A stretch of 64,000 nt of DNA from an uncultured Cellvibrio sp. (GTDB taxonomy: Bacteria; Pseudomonadota; Gammaproteobacteria; Pseudomonadales; Cellvibrionaceae): positions 19,476 through 83,475 of the forward strand of contig CAMLML010000005.1 of NCBI GenBank assembly GCA_946481095.1. Direction: 5' to 3'. The notes beneath the pieces are model-generated. The model saw nothing but the letters and a program-made list of their open reading frames with translations. It was not told the origin of the DNA and searched no databases. Positions within the stretch are counted from its first letter, which is position 1; each line of letters starts with the position of its first letter. A program made the translations under genes and the position numbers. Below, piece by piece: positions 26,730 through 36,416 of the stretch.

Positions 26730-28993
26730 TTACAACCCACCAATCCCCCAATCCATTCACTGATCACATCTACCGCCGCTTGATCCATTTCACTCCTGCC
26801 AATTTTAGGCATTTTATTCGCGTCATTGACTTTCATGCGCTCCAGCAATACTGAACGCAAAGGTTCACCTGGTGCAATGAGTAGTGGATTCGGGACGCCC
26901 AAATCACCCGCTTGTGGTGGTTGATTACATACACCCATTTGATTCAACGAAGAATTGAATCGCAAATCAATATCGACAGGTGAAGTGTCATTGGGTTGAT
27001 GGCAATGGCTACAATTTGCATGCAAATAACTTCTGGCTTTTTGTTCCAGACTCGCACTATCGGTTAATGAATAAAAATGCCGATTTAATTGTTGGTCGGT
27101 CAAATTATTTTTAAATAATCCCAAATATTGCAGCGTAGCCAATTGATTGGCTGTGCGATTGGTTTGCGTATACAAAAATTCATGGTTAAGTTGTGCCGTT
27201 TCAAGTCCTAATGAAAAACCGGCAACTGCTGTATGACACTCAAGGCACTCACCTGCACTGGGATAATGCCAATTCACACCACCTACCATTTTATCTTTTG
27301 CAGAAGACAAGAGTGTTGCATCCGTTTGTTGATCATTCCATTCATAACTAAAACCCTGCCAACCCAAGGCAGTATGTGCAAATAATCGTGTTTCAATATA
27401 TTGATTATTCTGGATGAAATGTTTCATCAACACACTGCCCACAGGAAAATTAAAATCGCCAATTGAATTGACATCAATTTGTGTATCATTTGGCAAAGAT
27501 AAAAATCGCAATTTATCCGCACCATCAGACCAAAGCGCCGATTTAACATCGTAAGCAATCATGCCACTGGCCGGATTTTTTGGATTCGAGGATTGCACAC
27601 AACCGGTTGCTGATAATTGTGTCGGCATTGAACCCGCAATCAATCCGGTATTGGTAACATTCATGCGCACAATTTGCTGCCCTGCACTGCCACGACCAAT
27701 CGCATAAAGTTCACGATGATTGTCTTCTGCAAACGAAACCAAATCAGCAACTGCTTGATTGTAGGCAGTGTGAGTTAAATTGCCGTTGGCTTGACGTATC
27801 AAAGAACGTACAGTTGTTTCACAATAATCCGTATAAAAATAGCGACCGTAAGCAGCAGGAAATGCAGTACCACGATAAACATAACCACCAATAACAGAAC
27901 ATGCACCCGTGTTATGGCTTATCGAATACAGTGGTTTTATTTTATTCGCAGTTGAACAACCCGGGCGACCCGAATAACAACTATCACCTTCCATATCTCC
28001 CCAACCATAATTGCCACCGCGAGTGACTAGATTAATTTCTTCCCACGCACCCTGCCCCACATCACCTGCCCATAAATCACCGGTGACCGAATCAACACTG
28101 AATCGCCATGGATTGCGCAAACCATAGGCCCAAATTTCTTCTGCAATATTATTTTGCCCAACAAAAGGATTATCCACAGGTATCGCATAAGCCAAACCAT
28201 TTTCAGTTCGATCCACATCAATACGCAAAATTTTCCCCAACAAATTCGTTTGATTTTGTCCGTTTTCATGTGGATCGCCACCAGATCCTCCATCACCGGA
28301 TGAAATCAACAAATAGCCTTGATTATCAAACGCCATTTGCCCACCAACGTGGTTGCCATAAGGACGAGTGAATCGTAATAAAACTACTTCTGAATTTGCG
28401 TCAAAAAAACCTTCAGTGTTTACCGTGAATCGTGCAATGCGGGTTTCAATTGCGTTATTGGCATCGCGGCCTGTGTAAAACAAAAATACAAAACGGTTAG
28501 ACGAAAAATTCGGATGAATTGCAAAACCCAACAAGCCCATCTCATCCTGAGATGAATCGACACCTGGGTCTATATTTAAAACTTGCGTTAATTGATTGGC
28601 ATTTGCATTGTTATCAAAACGCAAAATATATCCCGCCTGTCGCATTACATACCAATGGCTATCATCGCCGGGTAATTGAAATAAATTCGAAGGATTTGAA
28701 ATTGCCGGTAATTGTGTAAATGCCAATTGCCATTGAATTTGTGTGGTACCTGTTGCAACCGGTTCAGGGGCAAGGCATGTGGTATTGGAAGGACGGGAAT
28801 CCAAACCCACAACAATTGATGTTGAACTCGACGAACTGACCGATTGCGAACTTGAAGAGACACTGACAGAAGTTGATAGCGACGAAACACGACTGGATTG
28901 AGACATTGATGATTTGGAACCGCTCGATCCACCCCCACCACAGGCTGAAACTGCAATGGCTATTGAGATGCTAATAATCTGAATGTATTTCAT
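26726..28993 (-). CDS. secreted PQQ-type sugar dehydrogenase fused to a diheme cytochrome c
   Basis: A 755-residue lipoprotein (lipobox VSAC) with a poly-Ser linker (about residues 25-60), a glucose/sorbosone-dehydrogenase-type six-bladed propeller (about 85-440, with NHVGGQMAFDNQGYLLISSGDGG and GLRNPWRFSVD) and a C-terminal cytochrome region (about 455-755). Two CxxCH heme motifs are seen: C583-L-E-C-H and C661-S-H-C-H. The cytochrome part resembles SO2930-type diheme cytochromes. Electrons from sugar oxidation would pass from PQQ to the hemes and on to the respiratory chain; the substrate is unknown. Poly-Ser linkers are common in Cellvibrio-type polysaccharide degraders. Confidence 0.85.
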   Translation of the reverse strand: MKYIQIISISIAIAVSACGGGGSSGSKSSMSQSSRVSSLSTSVSVSSSSQSVSSSSSTSIVVGLDSRPSNTTCLAPEPVATGTTQIQWQLAFTQLPAISNPSNLFQLPGDDSHWYVMRQAGYILRFDNNANANQLTQVLNIDPGVDSSQDEMGLLGFAIHPNFSSNRFVFLFYTGRDANNAIETRIARFTVNTEGFFDANSEVVLLRFTRPYGNHVGGQMAFDNQGYLLISSGDGGSGGDPHENGQNQTNLLGKILRIDVDRTENGLAYAIPVDNPFVGQNNIAEEIWAYGLRNPWRFSVDSVTGDLWAGDVGQGAWEEINLVTRGGNYGWGDMEGDSCYSGRPGCSTANKIKPLYSISHNTGACSVIGGYVYRGTAFPAAYGRYFYTDYCETTVRSLIRQANGNLTHTAYNQAVADLVSFAEDNHRELYAIGRGSAGQQIVRMNVTNTGLIAGSMPTQLSATGCVQSSNPKNPASGMIAYDVKSALWSDGADKLRFLSLPNDTQIDVNSIGDFNFPVGSVLMKHFIQNNQYIETRLFAHTALGWQGFSYEWNDQQTDATLLSSAKDKMVGGVNWHYPSAGECLECHTAVAGFSLGLETAQLNHEFLYTQTNRTANQLATLQYLGLFKNNLTDQQLNRHFYSLTDSASLEQKARSYLHANCSHCHQPNDTSPVDIDLRFNSSLNQMGVCNQPPQAGDLGVPNPLLIAPGEPLRSVLLERMKVNDANKMPKIGRSEMDQAAVDVISEWIGGLVGCN

Positions 28994-29011
28994 GATTTGA
29001 GCCTCATAATT

Positions 29012-29052
29012 TCACCCTCACAACTACTCCTTGGGGAGGTTAGGATGGGGTT
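29012..29052. repeat. solitary half-element of the G/C-run repeat family
   Basis: The sequence CCTTGGGGAGGTTAGGATGG resembles one arm of the element at 8.0 kb (AGGGGAGGGTTAGGGTGGGG). It lies between the dehydrogenase gene and metH and looks like a decayed copy. Confidence 0.5.
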
Positions 29053-29106
29053 TACTTGATCTTAGTCGCTCATCCCAACAAGGTCTGTTAGAATTTGCGC
29101 ATTTTT

Positions 29107-29130
29107 CTATATCAAGATTTTTTGATATAG
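29107..29130. promoter_or_regulatory. 9-bp palindrome upstream of metH
   Basis: CTATATCAA and TTGATATAG form perfect arms around a 6-nt centre, 29 bases before the metH start. It may be an operator for a methionine-metabolism regulator or an RNA hairpin. It does not match the MetJ box or the MetR half-sites that I know. Confidence 0.45.
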
Positions 29131-29158
29131 CTTTCATGCTTCAGATTAAAGGTTCCCC

Positions 29159-32100
29159 ATGATTCCAGCTGCACTGCAAACCCGTATTTCCGCGCTTCAT
29201 CAGGCTATCCAACAATACATTCTGATTTTGGATGGCGGCATGGGTACCATGATCCAAAGTTATAAATTAAAGGAAGCGGATTATCGCGGTGAGCGTTTTG
29301 CGGATTACCACATGGATATCGCCGGCAATAACGATTTGCTTTGTATCACCAAGCCGCAAGTGATTCGCGAAATCCAACGCGCTTATCTTGAAGCCGGTGC
29401 CGATATTCTCGAAACCAACACCTTTAACTCCACTCGCATTTCCATGGCCGATTACGACATGGAAGATCTGGTGCCCGAATTAAATTTCGCCGCCGCAAAA
29501 CTTGCACGCGACTTGTGCGATGAATTCACCGCGAATAATCCAAACAAACCCCGTTTTGTTGCCGGTGTACTTGGGCCAACCAGTCGCACCTGTTCGATTT
29601 CGCCGGATGTGAATGATCCCGCCAAACGCAATGTGACTTTTGATCAACTGGTCGAAAATTATGTTGAAGCGACTGATGCATTAGTCAAAGGCGGTGCCGA
29701 TATTATTTTGATCGAAACCATTTTCGATACGCTCAACGCCAAAGCTGCTGTATTTGCGGTGCAAAAATATTTTGATCAAGTCGGTTTCGAATTGCCGATT
29801 ATGATTTCCGGCACTATTACCGATGCATCCGGCCGTACACTTTCCGGTCAAACCACTGAAGCTTTTTATAATTCACTCGCTCACGCGCGCCCACTCAGTA
29901 TGGGTTTGAACTGTGCGTTGGGCGCAAAAGAATTGCGTCAATACGTGCAAGAAATGTCGCGTGTTGCCAGCTGTTTTGTCAGCGCTCACCCTAACGCGGG
30001 TTTGCCCAATGAATTTGGTGAATACGATCAAACCGCGCAAGAAATGGTGGCGATTGTTGAAGAATTCGCAGCCAGCGGATTTTTAAATATTATCGGCGGC
30101 TGTTGCGGTACTACGCCTGCACACATCAAAGCGCTGGCGGATGTAATGGGGAAATATCCTCCGCGCAAAATTCCTGACATAGAACCAGCATGTCGCTTGT
30201 CGGGACTCGAGCCTTTTAATATCACCAAAGATTCTTTATTCGTTAACGTCGGCGAACGTTGTAACGTAACTGGCTCAGCCAAATTTAAAAAATTAATTGT
30301 TGAAGAAGATTACACCACCGCATTGGAAGTCGCTCTGGAACAAGTCGAAAACGGCGCACAGGTGATCGACATTAACATGGACGAAGGCATGCTGGATGCC
30401 GAAAAAGCCATGGTGCGTTTTTTAAATTTAATTGCAGGTGAGCCAGAAATTGCCCGCGTGCCGATTATGGTGGACTCATCCAAGTGGGACGTGATTGAAG
30501 CCGGATTAAAATGCATTCAAGGAAAACCCATTGTTAACTCCATTAGTTTGAAAGAAGGCGAAGAAGAATTTTTACACAAAGCCAAATTGTGTATGCGTTA
30601 CGGCGCCGCTGTGGTGGTGATGGCGTTTGATGAAAAAGGCCAGGCCGATACCATGGCACGCAAACAAGAAATTTGTGAAAGATCCTATCGCACTTTGGTG
30701 GATAAATTACATTTCCCGCCGGAAGATATTATTTTCGACCCGAATATTTTTGCGGTGGCTACTGGTATTGATGATCACAATAATTACGCGGTTGATTTTA
30801 TCGAAGCCACGCGCTGGATTCGCAACAACTTGCCACACGCGGGTGTAAGCGGTGGTGTGTCCAACGTGTCATTCTCCTTCCGTGGTAATAACCCGGTTCG
30901 CGAAGCCATTCACTCGGTATTTTTGTATCATGCGATTAAAGCCGGTATGAATATGGGGATTGTCAACGCGGGCCAACTCGCGGTCTATGACGATCTTCCC
31001 GCCGAATTAAAAGAAAAAGTCGAAGACGTAATTTTAAATCGTCATTCAGGCAGCACTGAAGCGCTATTGGAGATTGCCGAAAAATATCGCGGCGATGGCA
31101 GCAGTGGCGAAAAGAAAGAAGATTTGGAATGGCGCTCATTGCCCATCGCCAAACGTATTGAATACGCTTTGGTAAAAGGTGTATCGACTTTTATTGAAGC
31201 TGATACTGAAGAAGCTCGACAATTTTACCCTCGCCCACTGGATGTAATCGAAGGCCCATTAATGGATGGCATGAATGTGGTAGGTGATTTATTCGGTGCA
31301 GGCAAAATGTTTTTGCCGCAAGTGGTGAAATCCGCGCGCGTAATGAAACAATCAGTCGCCTATTTACAACCTTACATCGAAGCCGAAAAAACCGAAGCCT
31401 CAAAACCCAATGGCAAAATTTTAATGGCGACAGTAAAAGGCGACGTACACGATATTGGTAAAAATATTGTGGGCGTGGTATTGCAATGCAATAATTTTGA
31501 AGTGGTTGATCTGGGCGTGATGGTACCTTGCGATAAAATCCTCGACACCGCCATAGAACAAAACTGCGACATCATCGGTCTTTCCGGTTTGATTACACCC
31601 TCATTGGATGAAATGGTATTTGTCGGTCGCGAAATGGAAAGGCGCGGCATCAACAAACCTTTGATGATTGGTGGCGCCACTACATCCAAAGCGCACACAG
31701 CGGTAAAAATTGATCCCGTATTTAAACTCAATCAAGTCGTGTATGTACCTGATGCCTCACGCGCTGTGGGTGTTGCCAGCACCTTGTTATCCGATGAATT
31801 GCGCCCGAAATTTATTGCGGATTTGCAACAGGAATATGTTGAAGTACGCGAGCGCAATGCCAACCGCAAACCACGCGGCACGGTGCGCAGTTACCCGGAA
31901 GCTATTGCCAAAGGTTTAAAATTGGATTGGGATAATTACACACCACCCAAACCCGCTTTCACCGGCATAAAAGTATTTGAAGATTATGATTTGAATAAGC
32001 TGGTGGATTTTATCGACTGGACGCCTTTCTTTATCAGCTGGGATCTCGCCGGAAAATATCCAAAAATTCTGCAAGATGAAATCGTCGGCGAAGCCGCAAG

Positions 32101-32872
32101 AAATTTGTGGGACGACGCGCAAACCATGCTGCGCAAATTAATCGATGAAAAATTAATTCGTGCTAACGGCGTAATTGGTTTCTGGCCCGCTAACACAGTG
32201 GATCATGATGATATTGCGGTTTACAACGCAGACGGAAAACAAATTTCAACTTTGCATCACATTCGCCAACAACATTTAAAACAAGGCAACGAAACCAAAC
32301 CCCATTATTCACTCGCGGATTTTGTTGCACCCAAAGAAACCGGCAAACAAGATTATATCGGCGGCTTCGCGGTTACCGCGGGAATCGGCGCAGAAGAATT
32401 GGCAAAGGGATATCAAAACAAAGGCGACGATTACAACAGCATTATGGTGAAAGCCTTGGCCGATCGCCTGGCCGAAGCTTTCGCCGAACATTTGCATCAA
32501 CGCGTCAGAAAAGAATTCTGGGGCTATGACCGCGACGAAAATTTATCGAACGAAGATTTAATCAAAGAACAATACAAAGGCATACGCCCCGCCCCCGGCT
32601 ACCCCGCCTGCCCGGATCACACCGAAAAAACCCAATTGTTCCAGTTATTAGACGCCGAAAAAAATACCGGCATCACCCTAACCGAACACTTCGCCATGCT
32701 GCCTACCGCCGCAGTCTCCGGCTGGTATTTCGCCCACCCCGAATCCGTTTATTTCAACACCGATAAAATCGAAAAGGATCAGGTAGAAAGTTTGGCAAAA
32801 CGCAAAGGCATAAGCGTGCAAGAAGTTGAAAGATGGTTAAGTCCAGTGTTAGCGTACGAACCTGGCGCCTAA
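29159..32872 (+). CDS. metH: cobalamin-dependent methionine synthase MetH
   Basis: Transfers the methyl group of 5-methyltetrahydrofolate to homocysteine through methylcobalamin. Domains in order: homocysteine-binding TIM barrel (about residues 10-340, zinc cysteines in NCALGAKEL and GGCCGTTP), pterin-binding barrel (about 365-620), cobalamin cap and binding domain (about 655-890, with D762-V-H-D-I-G the lower-ligand motif) and the C-terminal reactivation domain (about 905-1230, with [12 protein letters not shown]). The 1237-residue length is normal. Unlike E. coli, no metR is adjacent. Confidence 0.97.
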   Translation: MIPAALQTRISALHQAIQQYILILDGGMGTMIQSYKLKEADYRGERFADYHMDIAGNNDLLCITKPQVIREIQRAYLEAGADILETNTFNSTRISMADYDMEDLVPELNFAAAKLARDLCDEFTANNPNKPRFVAGVLGPTSRTCSISPDVNDPAKRNVTFDQLVENYVEATDALVKGGADIILIETIFDTLNAKAAVFAVQKYFDQVGFELPIMISGTITDASGRTLSGQTTEAFYNSLAHARPLSMGLNCALGAKELRQYVQEMSRVASCFVSAHPNAGLPNEFGEYDQTAQEMVAIVEEFAASGFLNIIGGCCGTTPAHIKALADVMGKYPPRKIPDIEPACRLSGLEPFNITKDSLFVNVGERCNVTGSAKFKKLIVEEDYTTALEVALEQVENGAQVIDINMDEGMLDAEKAMVRFLNLIAGEPEIARVPIMVDSSKWDVIEAGLKCIQGKPIVNSISLKEGEEEFLHKAKLCMRYGAAVVVMAFDEKGQADTMARKQEICERSYRTLVDKLHFPPEDIIFDPNIFAVATGIDDHNNYAVDFIEATRWIRNNLPHAGVSGGVSNVSFSFRGNNPVREAIHSVFLYHAIKAGMNMGIVNAGQLAVYDDLPAELKEKVEDVILNRHSGSTEALLEIAEKYRGDGSSGEKKEDLEWRSLPIAKRIEYALVKGVSTFIEADTEEARQFYPRPLDVIEGPLMDGMNVVGDLFGAGKMFLPQVVKSARVMKQSVAYLQPYIEAEKTEASKPNGKILMATVKGDVHDIGKNIVGVVLQCNNFEVVDLGVMVPCDKILDTAIEQNCDIIGLSGLITPSLDEMVFVGREMERRGINKPLMIGGATTSKAHTAVKIDPVFKLNQVVYVPDASRAVGVASTLLSDELRPKFIADLQQEYVEVRERNANRKPRGTVRSYPEAIAKGLKLDWDNYTPPKPAFTGIKVFEDYDLNKLVDFIDWTPFFISWDLAGKYPKILQDEIVGEAARNLWDDAQTMLRKLIDEKLIRANGVIGFWPANTVDHDDIAVYNADGKQISTLHHIRQQHLKQGNETKPHYSLADFVAPKETGKQDYIGGFAVTAGIGAEELAKGYQNKGDDYNSIMVKALADRLAEAFAEHLHQRVRKEFWGYDRDENLSNEDLIKEQYKGIRPAPGYPACPDHTEKTQLFQLLDAEKNTGITLTEHFAMLPTAAVSGWYFAHPESVYFNTDKIEKDQVESLAKRKGISVQEVERWLSPVLAYEPGA

Positions 32873-32939
32873 CGCGGGATCAATCCAATCCCGCCAATCG
32901 CACATCTTTCAATTTGATGTAATGATTACCGATATTCGT

Positions 32940-33045
32940 AGCTTCGTATTCGAATAGAAATCGATTTTTTCGTCGGTCGCACGTATTATTTTTTTGGTTT
33001 TGATTTAAAGATGGTCATGTTGGGGTTTGCACCCCAACCTACGCC
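32940..33045. repeat. left copy of a direct repeat flanking an accessory module
   Basis: The 55 bases at 32991-33045 match those at 34583-34637 at 51 positions by my count, and TTCGTATTCGAATA upstream is shared too. Inside is the hairpin TTGGGGT-TTGC-ACCCCAA. The pair brackets two hypothetical genes. Confidence 0.85.
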
Positions 33046-33069
33046 CGAATTGCGCTATTGGTTAAATGG

Positions 33070-33993
33070 ATGCGAATAATGATTGAAGATTCTATCAAAA
33101 AAGAAGTGCTTTTTAGGTTAAAGCTCGCACAGGATATTTTAGAAGACTCAGATAAGCTTGGAGGACATGAGAGTTATCCTGATGATGACGAAGACGAATG
33201 GTGGAAACATCCAAGACATACCAGAGAATCATTATCAGTTTATTTATTGCTAACATGCTTTGATAAACTAGGCCAACCAGAAGAATTCTTAACTTTCAAA
33301 AACTGGCTGAGTAGCAAGCAGAAACTCAATAAAGATGAAGTACAGGCGGCTCTGCAAAAAATACCTCCAAACTCAGATATTGTCGAATCTGCAAGAATAC
33401 TATCTGAATACCATCAAAATATTTATGGTGTTAAAAAAGCTTTTTATAAAGGTATAGACTTAATTCCTGAAAAGTTCAGAATAAATTTATTATCCAGCAT
33501 AAATATTTGTACAAAACCAGACTTCGGCAAAACTCCACCAAATGTGTCTACACCTGGAGTAGAAATTACAGACAAAAGTACAATTGAAAAATTACGATAC
33601 AAATATCTATATGAAAAAAGAAATAGGTTTACTCACGATCTTGAACAATATCATAGTTCATCATCACCATATCTGGCTGGCATGCCTGACCATGGACAAG
33701 CAGCATGGGTTGCCGAGATTCGAAATTCAAAGCTAAATTATTGGGGCGTACATCAAGAGTATGAACCGCATGGCATAGTAGGGGCGTATTGTTATTCCAT
33801 ATCGAATTGGCCATTCGTGTTATTCGAAGCAATTTATGCAGCAATAGATATGCCCTTTGATAGAACAGATATAAATATTAAGTTTCAAGTAAAATTCAAA
33901 GATGAAGAAAAGGTGTATGCAATTGATCTCCCACACAAAAAACTAAAAGACATTAAATTATTAGAAAAAGAATTCAAGGAAGGTAAACTCTAA
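33070..33993 (+). CDS. hypothetical protein with a HEPN-like RNRFTH motif
   Basis: About 308 residues, AT-rich relative to its neighbours, soluble, with no signal peptide or membrane segment. I do not recognise a family. The middle contains KRNRFTHDLEQYH, an R-x4-H arrangement like the active-site motif of HEPN ribonucleases, within a largely helical region; this is only a resemblance. An acidic patch (SYPDDDEDEWW) lies near the N-terminus. The start is uncertain: ATG at 33070 or 33079, neither with a clear ribosome site. It lies inside the direct-repeat pair, so it was probably acquired. Confidence 0.6.
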   Translation: MRIMIEDSIKKEVLFRLKLAQDILEDSDKLGGHESYPDDDEDEWWKHPRHTRESLSVYLLLTCFDKLGQPEEFLTFKNWLSSKQKLNKDEVQAALQKIPPNSDIVESARILSEYHQNIYGVKKAFYKGIDLIPEKFRINLLSSINICTKPDFGKTPPNVSTPGVEITDKSTIEKLRYKYLYEKRNRFTHDLEQYHSSSSPYLAGMPDHGQAAWVAEIRNSKLNYWGVHQEYEPHGIVGAYCYSISNWPFVLFEAIYAAIDMPFDRTDINIKFQVKFKDEEKVYAIDLPHKKLKDIKLLEKEFKEGKL

Positions 33994-34050
33994 AGAGGCT
34001 AACAATATACGGTCGTATTTTTAGAATGGATAAATTTCAAAAACCACAAA

Positions 34051-34073
34051 CGCAGGTCTCGACCCGCCCTACA
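34051..34073. repeat. short G/C repeat, partial copy
   Basis: GGTCTCGACCCGCCCTACA is nearly identical to the right arm of the hairpin at 35.4 kb (GGTCTTGACCCGCCCTACAT). It lies just ahead of the small secreted protein gene. Confidence 0.55.
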
Positions 34074-34100
34074 CTCACCACGAATCAAGAGAGAAAAATC

Positions 34101-34520
34101 ATGCAAAAAATCGCTTTCATATTTCTCCTACTAATCACCAACTTATGCTTCGCCAAAGAACCCTACACAGGCGCAGACTACTCCGGTGTTTACAACTGCA
34201 CGGGTGAAGACAGTCACGAAGGGCCTTATACGGGTTTTGTCACACTCACATTGGTGCCCGAACAAAGCACGGGAATTTACGGTGCTTATGAATTCAAGCT
34301 CGATGTACCGGAATACGGAATCTACCTTGGGCAAGCGGCATCAGAAAATGATGTAATGGGAATTAATTTTGCGCTGACCAATCCCGAACCCAAAGACTAC
34401 GGCACCGGCATAGCACGATTCACCAAAAATAAAGACGGCAAATGGACATTCAAAAAATATTATTACGAAAAAGAATTCAAAGGCGGCAATTACGGAACAG
34501 AAGTTTGTACGCTGCAATAA
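34101..34520 (+). CDS. small secreted protein of unknown function
   Basis: A 139-residue protein with a Sec signal peptide (about residues 1-18, ending CFA). The mature part is rich in Gly and Tyr, looks beta-stranded (YSGVYNCTGEDSHEGPYTGFVTLTL) and has two cysteines, one near each end, that could form a disulfide. I do not recognise a family. The ATG at 34101 follows AGAGAG; the open frame extends upstream through a repeat and is unlikely to be used. Confidence 0.65.
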   Translation: MQKIAFIFLLLITNLCFAKEPYTGADYSGVYNCTGEDSHEGPYTGFVTLTLVPEQSTGIYGAYEFKLDVPEYGIYLGQAASENDVMGINFALTNPEPKDYGTGIARFTKNKDGKWTFKKYYYEKEFKGGNYGTEVCTLQ

Positions 34521-34524
34521 TGTA

Positions 34525-34637
34525 GGCTGGGGTGCAAACCCCAGCGTTTCGTATTCGAATACAGAATTCATTCATTTTTTAATTTTTGGTTTTATTTCAA
34601 AGATGGTCATGTTGGGGTTTTCACCCCAACCTACGCC
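34525..34637. repeat. right copy of the direct repeat flanking the accessory module
   Basis: Starts with the hairpin CTGGGGT-GCAA-ACCCCAG (34527-34543 region), then TTCGTATTCGAATA shared with the left copy, then the 55-bp unit with the TTGGGGT/ACCCCAA hairpin. The orientation is the same as the left copy. Confidence 0.85.
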
Positions 34638-34711
34638 AAATAACTTATTGCGGATGTTGTTTCAAGCTGATATCAAGGCTTGAATGTTTCGTTACCATCA
34701 TCAAGGTCGCC

Positions 34712-35353
34712 ATGAAATTACTCTCTATTAATATCGCTCAGGAAGAAACCCTGGATACGCCAAACGGTTTAGTGCAAACCGGCATTATCAAGCGGCCTGT
34801 TGTCGGTAAGGTTCTAGTGAATGAATTGGGGATTGTCGGTGATGCGATTGTGGATACCAAAGTGCATGGTGGGCTTGATCAGGCGCTTTATCTTTACAGC
34901 CAGGAAGACTATGACTGGTGGATGGAACGATTGGGTAGAACGTTATCACCCGGACTTTTTGGTGAAAATCTCACTCTGTCAAACTTCGGTGATAGACCTT
35001 TGCACATTGGCGACCGAATAGAAATTGGCGAAGTCATTATCGAAATTTCTGCACCGCGCACACCCTGTTTTAAATTAGCGGCGCGAATGGGTGATGCGGG
35101 TTTTATTAAAGATTTTATTCAAGCAGGTCGCACAGGCGCTTATGCGCGCGTGATAAAACCTGGCGAAATAATGGCGGGGCAAGAAGCAAAGCTAATCAAA
35201 GTTTCAGCTGACCACCCTTCTGTAGTAGATGTATTTACTGCCTGTCACTCCAAAAATCCGGATATGTCAGTTGTCCAACGGGCACTGATGTCACCACTTG
35301 GGTTTTTTCACAAAAAAATTATTCAGGAAATTTTTGATAGGCGCGCAATTTGA
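34712..35353 (+). CDS. MOSC domain protein, YiiM-like
   Basis: A 213-residue MOSC-domain protein of the YiiM type, a family that binds molybdenum cofactor; YiiM reduces N-hydroxylated compounds such as 6-hydroxylaminopurine. Features are VHGGLDQALYLYSQEDYDWW, the PGLFGENLTL segment and the candidate cofactor-binding cysteine in SAPRTPCFKLA. The ATG at 34712 has AAGG upstream; the 42-codon upstream extension runs through the repeat and is rejected. No molybdopterin partner gene is adjacent. Confidence 0.88.
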   Translation: MKLLSINIAQEETLDTPNGLVQTGIIKRPVVGKVLVNELGIVGDAIVDTKVHGGLDQALYLYSQEDYDWWMERLGRTLSPGLFGENLTLSNFGDRPLHIGDRIEIGEVIIEISAPRTPCFKLAARMGDAGFIKDFIQAGRTGAYARVIKPGEIMAGQEAKLIKVSADHPSVVDVFTACHSKNPDMSVVQRALMSPLGFFHKKIIQEIFDRRAI

Positions 35354-35396
35354 AGTTATGAATTGATTGGTTTGGATCAATTTTCATGATTGCAAT

Positions 35397-35414
35397 GGCG
35401 GGTCTTGACCCGCC
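35397..35414. repeat. 8-bp hairpin repeat at the GNAT gene 3' end
   Basis: GGCGGGTC-TT-GACCCGCC followed by CTACAT. It lies just beyond the stop of the convergent acetyltransferase gene and is related to the partial copy at 34.05 kb; it may act as a terminator-like structure. Confidence 0.6.
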
Positions 35415-35419
35415 CTACA

Positions 35420-35854
35420 TCAAGGTTTGTACCACATTTCTATGTGATCAATCCCTGCATCCAAAAACACTTCACCCTTTGTAACAAAACCCAAATATTC
35501 ATAAAACTCTACACGGCTGGTTTGTGCGTGTAGATAAATTTTGTTTTCGGGGTTTTGTTGGTGGCACCAATCTAAAATGAATTGCATTAACTGCCGACCA
35601 ATTTTTTGATTGCGATATTCTTTGAGCACGGCAACACGGCCTATATGGTAAAGATCCCCTTCTATTAATAAGCGTGCGCAAGCGACAGCCTGTTGCCGGG
35701 TGGTTTCAACCAAAAAGTGAATAGCAGTTTCATCTTTATCATCCCACTCGTCAGCAACATCCACATGCTGTTCTTCGATAAACACTATTCGACGGATTAT
35801 GTACAAAGCTTGCTGGTCTTGTTCCCAGTTTGTTGATTTTATTTTTACATTCAT
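35420..35854 (-). CDS. GNAT family N-acetyltransferase
   Basis: A 144-residue acetyl-CoA-dependent N-acetyltransferase. The core motif is HIGRVAVLKEYRNQKIGRQLM, the pyrophosphate-binding loop of GNAT enzymes; YIIRRIVFIEEQHVDVADEWDD at the N-terminus resembles the YjcF/ElaA subgroup. The substrate is unknown. It is a single gene between the MOSC gene (converging) and a small lipoprotein gene (diverging). Confidence 0.88.
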   Translation of the reverse strand: MNVKIKSTNWEQDQQALYIIRRIVFIEEQHVDVADEWDDKDETAIHFLVETTRQQAVACARLLIEGDLYHIGRVAVLKEYRNQKIGRQLMQFILDWCHQQNPENKIYLHAQTSRVEFYEYLGFVTKGEVFLDAGIDHIEMWYKP

Positions 35855-35921
35855 AAATGGTTCAGCCTGATAGTTGCTCTCCAGTTGATTTGCGTCATTC
35901 AGCCAGGAATCAGTTATCCAT

Positions 35922-35935
35922 AACTAATATTAGTT
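35922..35935. promoter_or_regulatory. perfect 14-bp palindrome in a divergent promoter region
   Basis: AACTAATATTAGTT lies between the GNAT gene and the BamE-like lipoprotein gene, about 95 bases from the lipoprotein start. It could be an operator; no regulator is assigned. Confidence 0.4.
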
Positions 35936-36029
35936 TTACTTGAATCCAACTCAAGAAGCTTATCGTCTTAACTACTGTGCAACCGCTTTTTCCGTTCGAG
36001 CTGCTTTTATTAACCTTTGAGGTAGACCT

Positions 36030-36380
36030 ATGAAAAAACTAATTGTGATTCTCGCTTGTATCGTTATGACTGCTTGTGTGTATACGCAAAATACTTATCA
36101 AAACGAAAGCAATAATATCGACAAACAGAAGATGGTACAAATCGAAACAGGCAAAACTGACAAACAATGGATTATTGCTAACCTGGGAATGCCGGATAAA
36201 ATCCAGTCAAATCAAGATGGCACAGAGATATATGAATACGTTAACGAGCGCAAAATGAAATCGGATAAAAGATTTATTTTTCTATTCTCGATTAACTCGG
36301 AAAAAGTTGTTGCCAAACGTATTCTTGGTATAACTTTTAAAAACGGTGTCGTTGATTCAGTCAATACACGGGATGAATAA
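36030..36380 (+). CDS. small lipoprotein with a SmpA/BamE-like domain
   Basis: A 116-residue lipoprotein (lipobox MTAC). The mature part has the pattern of SmpA/OmlA (BamE) domains: an N-terminal helix with GKTDKQWIIANLGMPDKI followed by beta strands (TEIYEYVNE ... GITFKNGVVDSV). It is probably not the true BamE, since the sequence is short and lacks the usual BamE context. A GAGG site precedes the ATG. Confidence 0.75.
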   Translation: MKKLIVILACIVMTACVYTQNTYQNESNNIDKQKMVQIETGKTDKQWIIANLGMPDKIQSNQDGTEIYEYVNERKMKSDKRFIFLFSINSEKVVAKRILGITFKNGVVDSVNTRDE

Positions 36381-36388
36381 AATCTGTG

Positions 36389-36410
36389 CCCTTGGGTAAC
36401 TACCCAAGGG
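36389..36410. terminator. 10-bp hairpin between converging genes
   Basis: CCCTTGGGTA and TACCCAAGGG are perfect arms with a 2-nt centre, between the lipoprotein and eptA stops. The T run is weak on both sides, so termination may be only partial. Confidence 0.65.
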
Positions 36411-36416
36411 CTACAA

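Noticed and set aside
28994..29158. Cobalamin or SAM/SAH riboswitch ahead of metH
   Set aside because: The gap is only 165 bases and I see none of the conserved riboswitch core elements; only the palindrome stands out.
35935..36029. Third PmrA box upstream of the BamE-like lipoprotein (CTTATC...CTTAAC)
   Set aside because: The half-sites are degenerate and 3 rather than 5 bases apart.
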